Shown here one piece after another: positions 13,080 to 25,301 of a stretch of 64,000 nucleotides of DNA; within the stretch, counting starts at the first letter, position 1, and every line of letters starts with the position of its first letter. A program made the translations under genes and the position numbers. Below the pieces are notes generated by a model. That model ran no database searches, was not told the origin of the DNA, and worked only from the letters and a program-made list of their open reading frames with translations. The stretch covers positions 3,727,262 through 3,791,261 of the forward strand of contig CM034145.1 in NCBI GenBank assembly GCA_019914995.1. Reading direction: 5' to 3'. Source of the stretch: Acanthochlamys bracteata. Its lineage: Eukaryota > Streptophyta > Magnoliopsida > Pandanales > Velloziaceae.

Positions 13080-13420
13080 GTAGTCCGCTTTCACCATGAA
13101 TGTGCTAATGCCATAGTTCACTCTCATACGTTGATTTAACCAATGCAGTAATTGAGAGGATGTTGCTGAAATAAGCAGTACGTTTGTTGTCTTGCAACAA
13201 TATCACTCCAATATCATACCTGAATGTCTCAATCTCCACAGTTTAACACTTGGCAAAATCCATCGCCACTAAAATAGGTATAGTCACTATAGCTTCCTTT
13301 AGCCAATGAAAAGCCTCTTCTGTATTGGCATTCTAAGTAAAAGAAATTTTTTTAAGGATTGCAATCAACGAAACTGCTACGACACTAGTTTTTTAGCAAA
13401 CGATGATAGTAGTACGTGAG
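13080..13420 (-). mobile_element. Ty3/gypsy remnant, RNase H region
   Basis: Minus-strand translation shows gypsy RNase H landmarks in order (AFHWLKEAI, IGVILLQDNKRTAYFS, STYEREL). The fragment is heavily broken. It may belong to the same element as the protease/RT remnant at 17720-18770, which has the same strand and family and the right order; the 4.3 kb between them would be later insertion. Confidence 0.6.
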
Positions 13421-16400
13421 TCCCAAAATCCCTCATAAATCAGTCACTTAGTTCGGTTTAAGCCATTATGGCATTGCGCTAGCTATTAAAGAAACCTATA
13501 GAATAAATAACTCTAAAGAGATGGTGAATTGGGTTATGGCAAAATTAAGACTAAAAATATTCACTATTTTATATCTAGCCAGTGTTCGGTCGAGTACAAG
13601 ATTATTGATACTTGACTGAACCTTACTGTACATTGCACTGAATATGTAAACATAATAAATCTTAAATAAAGCAAAAACAAGCATTAAGAAGATCAAACCA
13701 TATTTAACACTGAAATTTTTTATGTGGTTTAACATCGAAATTCTACGTTTACGTCACTTGAAAGCCTTCAAGTAGCACTTACTAATTAACCAACATATAA
13801 CTAGCGAGTTTTGATATTTCATAAAACACCTCCATCTCAATGCTAGTCTCCTTGTAAGAACAACTCACAACTGCCTCCTAAACTTAGCAGTGTCCCTCTA
13901 CGTCACGATGCACAACTAGCAAATCTAAGAACTCGCAAACCTTTTTACAACCTTCTCAAGTTTATAATGGTGAACATGGGTTCAATTTCATCTATCCTCC
14001 GTACAATAGTGTACAAAATCAAGACAACAAAGCTCATGCGAGAGTCACACAAAACATAAAGAAAAGTAAGAACTCAATGACAGCGCATTGTGTAAGTGTT
14101 CTCTTTTAGGACAGTAAGGATTGTTAAGTCAGTTCTTGCTCTTCTCCCTTCTTATTTTCTTCATCTCTCCTTCGCTTCAAATATATAGACGTCTCTTCTC
14201 CTTAACCTCACGATCAAAAACACACGATTGGATTACGTATGCAATAGTTACAAGGAATGCATGGGTCAGATGAAAATGAAACGGCTCCAAAGTACTTTTT
14301 CTTGCCGTAAGGTATCTATTTTGAGCTTAATTTGAGATTTCCTTCTGTATGGCTATCATTCTCTACATATATCTCTCCATTAGAGTCTCTGTTAAATAAA
14401 CCTGTAAGGTCAATTCAATAATGGAGGCATAAATTGAGTTGATAATTAAAAATTTTAACAAACAAAATTTTTTATAGGTAGCAGAAATGTAGCTGGCAAT
14501 GAATATGATAATTCCTGCTGAAGTAAATGTCGATGATCAAAATCACACAAAAAGCAAATTTAATAGTAAGTAGAAATAACACAAAAATTTTATGTGGTTC
14601 AACAAACCTCTTTACCTACATTCACGGCTGCTTTATGACAAGAGCGGTAAATTCTCTATATGTTAAAGAAGCTACACTTATCAAAAGACAAAGTGATTCA
14701 CCAAGCACACTTGCTGTTAAAATTTCCTTATCCAAGAAAAACCTTCACACATGACTAGATACACATCCCTCTAGCTGGACAGCTATAGCTTCGTTACAAA
14801 GTAGTGAATACCCACCAAGCTATGTACAGGATCAATCTCAATACAAGTGTGAACTTAAAGTAAGCAAAATGAGATTATCTAGACAATACTGCTAGGAGAT
14901 TATATTCTCAGAAGTTGATCAGCAGTGGTGAGCATGTGTAGGCGTTTTCGGCTTCTTAGTGAATGCTTATATATTCTTTCTTTTATTTTTTTTTCTATAT
15001 TCTTATTGTTCTTCTCTGCTCTCCCTCACTCTTCTTGCTAACATGATTCTTCTATTTATGTGTTTCCTTCATCCATTCTTGAATTTAGATTTCAACCGTC
15101 TAAATTTTTTCCGTTAGAGCTTACTCTTATAGAAACAGTGCAGTGTTTTCTTCCCGTTCTATTTGACAGTGCTTCCAAAGTTGAGGTGATGCCTTCTCTT
15201 TGAAATGTCCAGTAGATCGTTAAGAAGCCATCTCTTTGCATTTAATTATTCTCAGCAGAACTATGACTTAAATTTCAGACAGCATTGAATGAAGGGCTTC
15301 GGTGAATTTGAATTTTTCATTGGTTCGTGCGTTCTCTTGGCTTACTTGTAAAATTTTTCCTTATTCTGGCCCCATGTGACTAGGACTAGATTGTTAGTAA
15401 CAAATTAAATCGGATTTGAATTTTTTACTTTGAAATGATAGATTGGTTTGACCTTCTCCTCTTTGGTTTGTAGTGCTCTAGTGAAGTCTGCGATTGCTTG
15501 GCCATCTATCGACCTCCATGCTTGAACTTATTCTTCAATGTTGTGTGGCTTAATAAATTTTGTGAACTAATATTGTAACAAGATAGTGGATTACTTGTAT
15601 GATATCTCCTTATGATTAAATTCATTATTTCTTCTTAGAGAAAAATCAAAATCTCAACGTTAAAACCATTTATAGTGAGAGGTGGTTCTGATAGCAACTT
15701 TGCATCGTGTTCTTTATCTTCTCTTATTGTGATTCTTCGTGATTTTTTATGTGAATTTGTAGCTGATATGTTTTCAGTGTGCCTTCAAAATTATGCTTCA
15801 AATGGATAAAAAATTCTTAATCAAACCCAATCTGAAAAATGGATTCCAGTAATGTCTGAATTCTACAGTTCACTATCTTCAGAATTTTCTTCCATCCCTT
15901 TACGATTTTTCTAATCTTATGCTAGTAGTAATTTGATTAGCTATTAGATGAATCTTGTCATGTTGCTCTAACTCTGATAAGAAGTTGGGGCTCAAATAAA
16001 ATCTGTATTTTCTTTAAAATCATATCTGAAAGTGAAAGATAATCACAATCTTTTCATATTCTTTTCTATTTAGCGAGTAGCAGAAAGATAGCCGGCTGTT
16101 AAGTAATCTATTTTTCTATGCTCTCCACTCAATGCTCTACTTTGACGCTTAGTTAAATTTGTTCACACTATATTCATACTTAGTCAACTTCGCAGCCTTA
16201 TTCTCAATGAAAAATATTGCATACATATATCTGGCTATTCGTCTCCTATGTCTATAATGATTGAACTTTGTGGAGATCTGAATAACTAATTGATTCAAAT
16301 CATTAGTTCACATTTAATTTATAAATTATAATTCTTAATCACCGTCATCATTATAACATCTTAAGAGTTTCAACAGTCTCTGAACGAATCTTACTGATAG

Positions 16401-17719
16401 TGATCAAACGTCATTTGAGAACTCAAAATAATCCAACGACTCAATATGTAAAGTTTCAGCTATAGTTTTTTAGCTGCAAACTTATCTTAAATTTCTTCTC
16501 GATAGACTGCATGATAATAGTTTCACATATATTTTCTCCTAGATGTCATCTATATTTTGTATAATCAAAACACATTAAAAATCAATCAAATTGTTGAGAT
16601 AAGTGGCATAGAGTTGGACTGTGTAAGGGGCTGTTTGTTTGTGTGTTTGAAAAGCTGCTTATCAGCTTTTTTCCATTTTACGTTTTTCAATACATATTTT
16701 TAAAATATATAAAAAATTTATTTAAAAATTTAGAAAGTGTAGAAAAATTCTACGGAGTGAGATCTTTTTATTGCATATTTTTATTATTTTTTTGGAAGTA
16801 AAATAAATAGAGCTTATTTTTCAAAAAAGACAAAAATACTCTCTATTTCAGAAAAGCTTCATTTCATAAGCACTCCCAAACGCCCCCTAAGTATTGCAAC
16901 CAAACTGTGATATTTTCATACTAATGGAGATTGTAATATATGTTTCATAAAAGCTTTATAATAGTCTTACAACTTCGGTTTTCACCTGTGACAAATTTTG
17001 CATTGAGTAAGAATCCAAAATTTATTCAAGCATGATTTAGTGTCTTAGTTCTATCAATTTTGAAATCTCATTGACCAACCATTTTTGACGATCTGTGTAG
17101 GCTTCTTTAGTGGATAGATCTGTCTCATATTTGAATTATTAAAACCTTAGGATGTTGGCTTTCTACTGCAACCATCTCTTCTCTAAAATCTGACTTGAAC
17201 TGAAAGATATTGAGCTCAAAATTTCCTATTTTGAATAGCTATTCGAGTTAATCCTGAGAAATCTAATACAATCAATAAGTTTTTGTAAACTTCGCTACTA
17301 TATGTCCTAAAGTACTATACCACACATCTTTTGCATTTTGGAAGTACAAAGCAAAAATCAAACCATCAAAATCTTATTTATGTTGTCAAATATCCTATTT
17401 ACAAATTGTTGTCCAAAGATGATGTCTGCTAATCCTGGTGATGCTTGTGCAATTATAGATGTCAATCGATCTGTCTTATCTTTGGTGCCTGACGAATTTC
17501 CTTAAAACTTGTGCTTATTTGGTCGCTAACATTCTTCTTTCAATTGTTATAGAGAGATCTACCAATGGTAACCTGAGCTCTAAGATATCGATCTTAGAAT
17601 ATAGCTTACCAATTAGCCTCCTACACTTCAAAACTTTTGGCGTGCTTAAGGCTTTCAGTTCTATGTCCAACAAATGCAATTGTGATATTTTCAAGATTCA
17701 ATAATGATTCTCAAATATA
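13421..17719. other. Spacer between two gypsy pieces, with a MITE
   Basis: No gene recognised in 4.3 kb. Two places (about 13725 and 14590) share the motif TTTTATGTGGTT(C/T)AAC, a sequence I associate with plant LTR ends, suggesting decayed retroelement material. A Tourist-like MITE lies at 16627-16887. The segment 17000-17700 reads vaguely like decayed retroelement gag on the minus strand, but I could not prove it. Confidence 0.35.
16627..16887. mobile_element. Tourist-like MITE, copy 1
   Basis: 261 bp with terminal inverted repeats GGGGCTGTTTG and CAAACGCCCCC, flanked on both sides by TAA. This TIR and TAA duplication are typical of Tourist (PIF/Harbinger) MITEs. The interior is AT-rich and non-coding. 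A second copy with the same interior lies at 29769-30027. Confidence 0.8.
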
Positions 17720-18770
17720 TGTTATCATCAAAATATTTGAAATTTCAAACTAACCTTAAAACGACTAGCTATAATGCCATCTGTAGAGATAATATTGTCT
17801 AAATACTCGAGTTCCCAACACCCAAACGTACACTTCGAGAGATTGCCATAAAGACACTCCTTTTGTAAGACAGAAAAAGAGTTAGCAATATGCGCTAAAT
17901 GGTCTTGCCAAGTAGACATGAAGGTGGCTACTGTTTATAAGTCAAAAGATATAACTAGAAACCCATAATGTCTATCGTGAGTGTAGTCACCATTTTGTGA
18001 ACATTTTCTTTATTGACACGGATTTGTTGGTATTCAGATTTCAAGTTTAATTTAGAAACAGAAGCTTACACCAAGGAGTTCATCAAAAACTCGTTGACTA
18101 CTAGGGTAGAATATTTATGTTTTTATGGTGATTGCATCTAATACTTGATAGTTTACATAAAAACGCCATGTTCTATACTTCTTCTTTACTGATTCACAAG
18201 GCCATGTTCTATATTTATGTTTTTATGGTGTTTTGATCCAACAAGAGTTACAAATTCGCTAGCAATTACTCGGACCGTCTACTCATTAGTCCTTGACGTT
18301 TATCGCAATCAGATATAGTGAGTACTATGTTATTTTTCGGTACAATCTAGTAACCTGTGATACATCTCCTTCTCTAATTGCTTGTAATATGAAGTCCTTG
18401 TTTTACAATGTAAACCTTATATCTAGTTTTTCCAATTGTAAACATCTATGAAGCTTTCTAACCATTGTATCATAATACAAGATCCATGCTTCCTGTCGAA
18501 AACGGATAGGCATCGACGTCTATTTTAGTACCTTGCACCTCTAATGGTACAATTTGATGAATAACTTCGACTACATGTGGTCTTCCATTGGCCAAATCTA
18601 CCTAAAGTGGTTTTAGTCGTGTTGCCCAAAGATAAAGATATTCGGCGAGACATTTTACAATAAAATTACGAGTTCTCTCGAGATTTATCAATAGGAGTAC
18701 TTCTTTTTTCTTATCCTTCCAGCAATGCTTATAATTCTGGGACCTTCTAGATCGCGCATAACACAACACC
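17720..18770 (-). mobile_element. Ty3/gypsy remnant, protease and RT region
   Basis: On the minus strand, protease landmarks (EVLLLI, VPLEVQGTKIDVDAYPFS, MDLVL) are followed by RT landmarks (WRFYVNYQVLDAITIK, HDRHYGFLVISF, LSKCTFGCWELEYL). Wording is close to that of the Reina-like element at 34649-40264, so it is the same broad lineage. The coding frame is broken in many places; this is an old fossil. No LTRs were recognised. Confidence 0.75.
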
Positions 18771-19849
18771 TAAATAATCTTATTTAGTTTTACTTCTCCA
18801 AATAGCAGATGTCAATGCAATAGAAAAATATAATAAACTTAATTTAGAATTTAATGTAGTCCCTTTTTTTTATACTAAGTAATAATATCACTTCTATAGT
18901 TGTTTTACTAACTTTTTGAAGTTGTGGATAACATGCTTTTTCAAATCTTTTTTATAAAAAAATAACTCATCAAAATTAGTAGGCAAATTTATTAAGACAA
19001 ATCAAAGGAGTTTTTTCTAGCTACATTAGAGTCATAAGACCAAATACATAGCGAACCATCCGTATTGAATTAAAGTTGAGTTTGTGAAGTCTCGCTCCCT
19101 TTTTTTTTTTTTTTTTTTTTGGCAGTATATTTCCTACCGTGTGTTATTAAGTGTTGTCCGAGCACTAGGATTAGCAATTATAAATTTTTTTAAAAATTTA
19201 TATCTCGTCATTTTTTATTTAGTATCATCATTTTGCACCTAATATTAGACGATGAAGTAATTTCAGGTTTCAAATATTGTGACTTTTAATATTTTGTTGT
19301 TATCGATGTCGACGTTGAAGCCGAACTACAACCAATATTCATGATTAGATGAGAGTCATCGTATTTCTTATGAAAACTTCTTCGCATTAGAGAGATTTCG
19401 TCGACTTCTTTCATATAAGCAACATCTACTATTCCAAATTTTGATCATACTTACCATAGTCATTCATATCAAAATTAATAATATGAATATTTAAATCCAT
19501 TTGAAATAAGAACACAAAAAATGTTGTTAAGGATGTGAGAACGTGAGTTTTGAGAATTTTGAAGGAAGAGGGAGACGAAATGTGTGAGATTTTGAGAATT
19601 TGAAGAAAAATGAGACATGAAAGTTTATTATGTGAAAATTGAAAAAGATATGAGATATTTGTAGACATGAGTTGTATTTAAATAAATACTTCTAAAAAAA
19701 AAAAGAAGAACTATCATCATGACTATTGGGAGTTTTGAGAACAGCCAACGGTCACTAGTGATCGTTAGCAGTTAACACAGACAGCTAACAGCAATGTCTG
19801 TTAACATCAGCATCACATTAATACATCGGCCCATATTTTTATCTCTAAT
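18771..19849. other. AT-rich spacer, no gene recognised
   Basis: Holds a T-run near 19100-19120 and a minus-strand open frame of 79 codons that matches nothing I know. No support for a gene. Confidence 0.5.
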
Positions 19850-22800
19850 TAGGAGAAATGGATAAATCAAACAATTCCAACCGTAATGCTAAGTTTAGGA
19901 ATAGCGATTTTGAACAAAAGAAGCATAAAAGCTTGTACACTTAAATAATAGCAAATGTAGATGAAGACAAGATGCAAAAGATAAGAAACATATGGACTAT
20001 TCTCTAGAAGCTCAAGGGTTTAGACGATAAGATGCTTAGTAAATTGCATGGCTGCTCGAACTTAATGATGAGATAGAAGGTTGCTCCAACTCCTACCATT
20101 TATTTATGTGCATAATATTCTTGGCAAACTGCATATCAGCAACAACCAACTACCATTTATTTCGATAGAAAATTTTGTTAATCTTGAGATTGGGTCACAA
20201 AAGAATTTGACATTGGATGAGTCTAAAGGGAGAAGAAGAATTCAGACATCTATTTATGACATCGATGCATGATGCAAGTTTATTAAGATATTGCAAAAAT
20301 TATTTATTAATTATTTCTAGTTTTTGGTGTGAGGTTTGTGTATTACTAAAGAGTTGTCGTACTTTTGTCTCCACTATCCTGAATATAAAGTCCACTCCCA
20401 CTTTTTTATAATAAGACATTCTGATATTTAGGGTCCGACCAAAGTCACTACTGTAGGTGGATCACTCTGGTTCATTTTATTTTTTTTATGACTTTATTAA
20501 AATGAAGGAGTTGTACTTGGTGAAGTATAAAGTTGAATGGACTCATTCTTTCAAAAGGTTTATAAATATACAGTGCAATGCACAAATTTAGATTCTTCAT
20601 AGTGATAAAACTAAAGAATATCATAAATTTAAACTACATTAATATTTGAAAGCACATATTGTATTCATAAAACTACATGTTCCGAACAAAAAATCAACAC
20701 TACTAGATATTGTTTGTACTTCATTAATAGAAGCACATATGCCATTGTTTATTGGGGGGAAACACTTGACAGTGTAGTATATTTAATCAATAGGATACCT
20801 TACAACTCTATCGACTTTCGAACATCATTGTCATCACGGGAGTTCCAAACTTAACTTCTCGTGCTTTTGATTATGTAGCATTTATACATCACCATATACA
20901 TCAGCGTAACAAGTTGTCTGCACAAGCTGTGTTATGTGTTCATCGGATATACCAATAATTGTAAGTGTTATCTCCAACTAAATAAATTTTTATCACAAGG
21001 AATGTTACTTTTCAAAAAGACGCAATGTATCTTCTCTCTAAACTAACTGCAGTGGGAGTACCGTAAGGAAATTAGACTCTATATTATAACTTGGTAATAT
21101 GATTTCACATTTCTCGGAAGACAAATTTTCTATATTTAGTAATCAAGATACTAGCCACTTAGATATAAGTCGTAGCGGTGGTGACTCGCAAACTGGTGAT
21201 CAATCAAACTCTAACGTGTGGCACTAACTTTAATTCCGTCCAAATACGAGTCCTCATTCTACAAACAAATGTTATACTAAACAAACTGCTTGCTGAAAAT
21301 GTTTCTGATTTAGTATGTGCATCATCCAAAAAACATTTACCACAAAGTCACACTAGATGTTTTCCTAAACCCATGTATGAGTCATCATGTGGTTAACCAT
21401 ATATCTTTTGTAGGAAGCAAATTAGTAATTTGTCAATCAATTATCTATGATATCTATTTCTACCTGTGTGTAGAAGCCTTAACGGACTAAAATAGAAAGC
21501 ATTTATGAATGAGGAGATGAAGTTCTTGTCCCAAATTTTAAAAAAAAGAACTTATTGACTCTTTATCTTGAAGAAAACTAGTTGAATGTCGATGATTTTA
21601 CACTATGAACTACAAATCAAATAGCAAATCTGAATGCCTTAAAGTAAAATTTGTGGCAAAATAATTCACTGAAACCTTTGGAATCAATTACATAGAAATA
21701 TAAATATTTGCACTGGTAGATAAAATAAACACAACTCGAGTTTTATTGTCTTAGCTACAAAAAGGTATAGTTAAAAAGTATACAGGTTTAGATTGAAACA
21801 ATCTTCAAAAGCATAGTTTAAAAGATTAACAAGTTTATGATAACTTTTGGTTACTATCAAAGTAATTCAAATGATACTTTATTTCTAAAAAAATAGAAAG
21901 GTAAGATCATTCCACTCAAAATATGTAGGCGACATGGTGGTTAAAAAAAGTTTTTTAACAAAAAGGAATGCAATAAAGAATTACATATACAAAGAATTTG
22001 AAATAAAAGACAAAATCCCTTAAAAACCTATCTTAGAATCGAAGTGTCTCGATCTATTAAAATAATTTTCTTTCTCAATGAAGATATGCCTTAGACCTAT
22101 TATAGAAAATCGTTATGTCATCATGCCAAACATGTAAAACACCAATTGAAGAATGTTTGAGTTGCGTATCGAGACTAATCAACTACCAACTAATAAAGAA
22201 AGATACTAGAGATTAATCCAAAGATTGACGTACTTAGCGCACAAAAGGTCGTATATATTAAGTATTGTTGTCACTTTATGCACAATCAAACGGAGTAATA
22301 TATGAATGAGTGATGCATATTTTAAAGGTATTTGAAATTTACTCTTATAAAGAGAATTTTGTTCACAAAACATATTTATTATCAAACATAATACATATAC
22401 TAATACTGATTGGACTAGATGGAGTATTGATGGCGATATATAGTTCAAGTTACTTTATTTTTGTGGATAGTAATCTAAATTACATACAGAAGTAAAAAAA
22501 TAAGATGTATTTGCATGCTCCGTTATAGAAACTGAATCTAGATATTTGATATTTGGACTATATGAAGTATTACGGTGAAGACTTCTCCTGCAGGATTTTA
22601 GTTTTGCATCTAGCTAAACCATTCAACTAAACTCACTCAAGAAATCAGCATGTAATATACTTCATAATCCAATTCAATATGACCGTTTAAACTATGTCGA
22701 GGTAGACGATTTTCCATGAAATAGAAGTTGAAAGAAAAGTATATGGAGTTTTTTAAAATTTTTATTAGAAAATTGGTTGTCGGATATTCTTACTAAAGCA

Positions 22801-23040
22801 ATTTCAAATTAAATGTTCTCAAAGACTTTATACAAGTTAGATGTTTGTGAGATCTATACACCAACTTGATCAAATATTTTGAAATTACAATTAGTTTTCT
22901 AATTTAAATGAAGTTTGTGTAGAATTAGTTTTCTATTTTAACTATATTTGTATATTATAAATTGTACTTCCTTCGTTTTTGACAAAAACATACAAATGAA
23001 TAATAATTTTGAAAAATATTTCTTATCACAAATATCTAAA
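19850..23040 (+). mobile_element. Old Ty1/copia fossil (gag tail to RNase H, possible 3' LTR)
   Basis: Plus-strand translation gives copia landmarks in the proper order: integrase core near 20420-20900 (GPTKVTTVGGSLWF, VYLINRIPYNSIDFRT), RT near 21500-22130 (NEEMKFLSQ, YYQSNSNDTLFLKK, YALDLL) and RNase H to about 22870, where a stretch resembling the end of pol meets a possible LTR start. The coding frame is broken in very many places. No second LTR was found. It is much older than the Reina-like element. Confidence 0.75.
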
Positions 23041-23669
23041 ATTCATAAAGGCCAGCCGCTAGCTCAAGATGAATAGCTTACTCTTTCGTAACAGTACCCA
23101 ATATCAATACTTATCCACTACGTATCTAGAACAAATCTCTGAAAGATCTTATCTCTCTACATGAGCCCATGGCCCTTGTCATCATCTAAGTTTTATCTGC
23201 TCACTCCAACAGAAAAATACAAACAGATGCAAATAATGGCATTTATACGAGTCTATGTCCATGTGGTTTTACTAACTAATATAATTTAAATAATAACAAT
23301 AATCACAATTATCATTCTTCTTGCTTGTTATCCCGATCTAATTTTCAATTCACAAAGGCAGAAACCTATCTGGTTCCTCTAGGTTTTCGTCGGAATCGGA
23401 AGTTCCTATTATGCAAACATAATCCGGATTTAACAAGCGTGAAATCTTATAACAGATCAATGTGTTGAGATCAGGAATGATTGGTCTAATATAGCTTTAT
23501 ATGTCCACATTAGATAATTAACGACGAGAGATTGGGTTTTTCCAGTAGTAGTGTTGCAACTTTCCCAAGAGTCGTCTTCAGAATTTTCCTTGCATGATAG
23601 AGCATTCAGTCATCACTACAAAGAAGTGTCGTTGCTAAGAGAAGGGAAAGGAAAAAGCAAATCTATCTA
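23041..23669. other. Spacer, no gene recognised
   Basis: Downstream flank of the small minus-strand gene at 23670; it probably includes its 3' untranslated region. Nothing else identified. Confidence 0.45.
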
Positions 23670-23948
23670 CTAAACAGTAAACAAGTAGGGCGTTAGAGGA
23701 GCACCGTGGAGCTGCTCAAACATAAGACGGCAAGCTCGAGCAAGTTGTTGCCATCCATTCCGTTCGCCATCAATAATGCGTTGCAGCCGGAAAGCAAAGA
23801 TGACTGCAGCTCCATGCATCATTTTATAGACACCAGATATCTCCCTGACAAGGGGAAGGCAGAGATTGAACGGCCATAGCAACGGTGATACATGCAGAAG
23901 TTGCAGCAAGGGCGCCTTCGCAGCCACTATCACTAAGTGCAGCGGCAT
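23670..23948 (-). CDS. Small conserved protein of unknown function, paralogue 1
   Basis: A 92-aa single-exon frame on the minus strand with ATG at 23948. I do not recognise the family. It aligns over about 85 residues with the product at 43784-44104, with roughly 55 identical positions by eye. Shared blocks are MPLHLV, KAPLL, PFNLCLPL, FAFRLQRI and RNG. Most nucleotide differences fall at third codon positions, which points to selection on this frame. The N-terminal 35 residues are hydrophobic but broken by K, H and P, so one clean membrane helix is uncertain; the middle is basic. Both copies have CATATATG 30-110 nt upstream of the ATG, a possible TATA element. Copy 1 has a shorter C-terminus (ending PYLFTV). 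Confidence 0.6.
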   Translation of the reverse strand: MPLHLVIVAAKAPLLQLLHVSPLLWPFNLCLPLVREISGVYKMMHGAAVIFAFRLQRIIDGERNGWQQLARACRLMFEQLHGAPLTPYLFTV

Positions 23949-24810
23949 TTTCTGCTAGCTGTTTGTTTACTTTGCTGTCTACTTAAAGATACATATATGA
24001 TCGTGTTGATGAATAAACGGTCGAGACATCTCTTGCTTTTAATTTATTCACTTAAAGACAATTAACGAAGTTCTTGTGTAGTTGATTTAAGTGAAGTAGT
24101 GAAGGGATCAATATTTGCTATTGCTATGATAATTAATTATGAAGATGCAGTGTCCTTTAGTAGTATGATACTAGTGCTGTATATGTTTATTACTATGTAC
24201 GGATAGAGATGGGAGATTACTAATAGAGTATATTAATGAACGAGATCTGCAACGCATGCCCATTGGCGGCTACATTAGAGCCAAAATATGATAGTCTTTC
24301 TGTTCCTGTACAACATTATCTTCTATTAAACAGCATTTGACAGTGTTTAAAAAAATAAATATTTTTAAAATAAAAAGTATTTTTATTATATTTTGATAAA
24401 TAAATTTTATTATTTTGATCTAAAATAATAATAATAATAATAATAAATAAATAAATAAATAATTTTATTACGTAAAATTTTGTTATAAGTTTTTCAATAA
24501 ATTTTATAAAATATTATAAAAGATATTAAAAAATAAAAAAACAAACTTTTAATAGCCCCTAAGTGTACTTATGCTATGTACTTTTAATAGCCCGTAATCG
24601 ACCCGATCCAATTTTATCTTTTATGATTTGGTTCAATTTGTTTATTTTGTTTATTTTTTTATTTTATATTAATAAATAAATAATTAAAATTTAGAAATAA
24701 TTTTTAATTATTATTAAGATAAAAATAAATACAAATATTTTTATTATTAAAATTTCTTTTTCTATTATTTAAAATATTTTTATTATTAAAAAAATTTTTA
24801 TTTAAAAATT
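23949..24810. other. AT-rich spacer with a trinucleotide run
   Basis: Starts with the presumed promoter of the gene at 23670. An AAT/AAAT microsatellite lies at about 24424-24463, in very AT-rich, probably MITE-derived DNA. No coding character. Confidence 0.5.
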
Positions 24811-25301
24811 AAAATAGCAAATCGGAATATTTAGCACACACTAGGATCTTATAATTTAAGTTAAGATTGTTAAAAATGAATAAGCCAATCATACAAACAC
24901 AAAATTATATGTGAAGAAAAATGAAAGAATCCTCGGTCGTATGATCACATAAAAAAAAATATCACTATGCGATGAGATTACAAGTTAGGTTTACAATTTT
25001 GTTTTATTGCTTACATTCAACTTGCATTTTTCTTACAAATTTCACACATTTGGGACATATATAGAATGCAAGAAATTTCTTTGATACTTAGTCCACTAAA
25101 TAACTAACTCTCCAAAATAATTCTTTGGCATTGGTTCCTTAGTATAGCTTCTTATGATAATTAGAGTGAATCTGAGCATAACTTTCTCATAAATCTGAAC
25201 ATAACTACTACATCAGTTATGTTGGAGTAAATGGTGGATTACCAGTAGCTGTTTGTAGACTGGTTGATTAGAAGCTCATTAAAATGTCTTTATATTCAAC
25301 A
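24811..25301 (-). repeat. 3' LTR of the copia element
   Basis: On the minus strand it begins TGTTGAATATAAAG directly after the polypurine tract. It aligns with 29120-29644 along its length. Confidence 0.8.

Noticed and set aside
15680-15705. Sequence resembling a Met-tRNA primer-binding site on the minus strand
   Set aside because: The match is partial and no LTR could be paired with it.
19429-19668. Minus-strand 79-codon frame
   Set aside because: No recognisable motif and strongly AT-driven composition.
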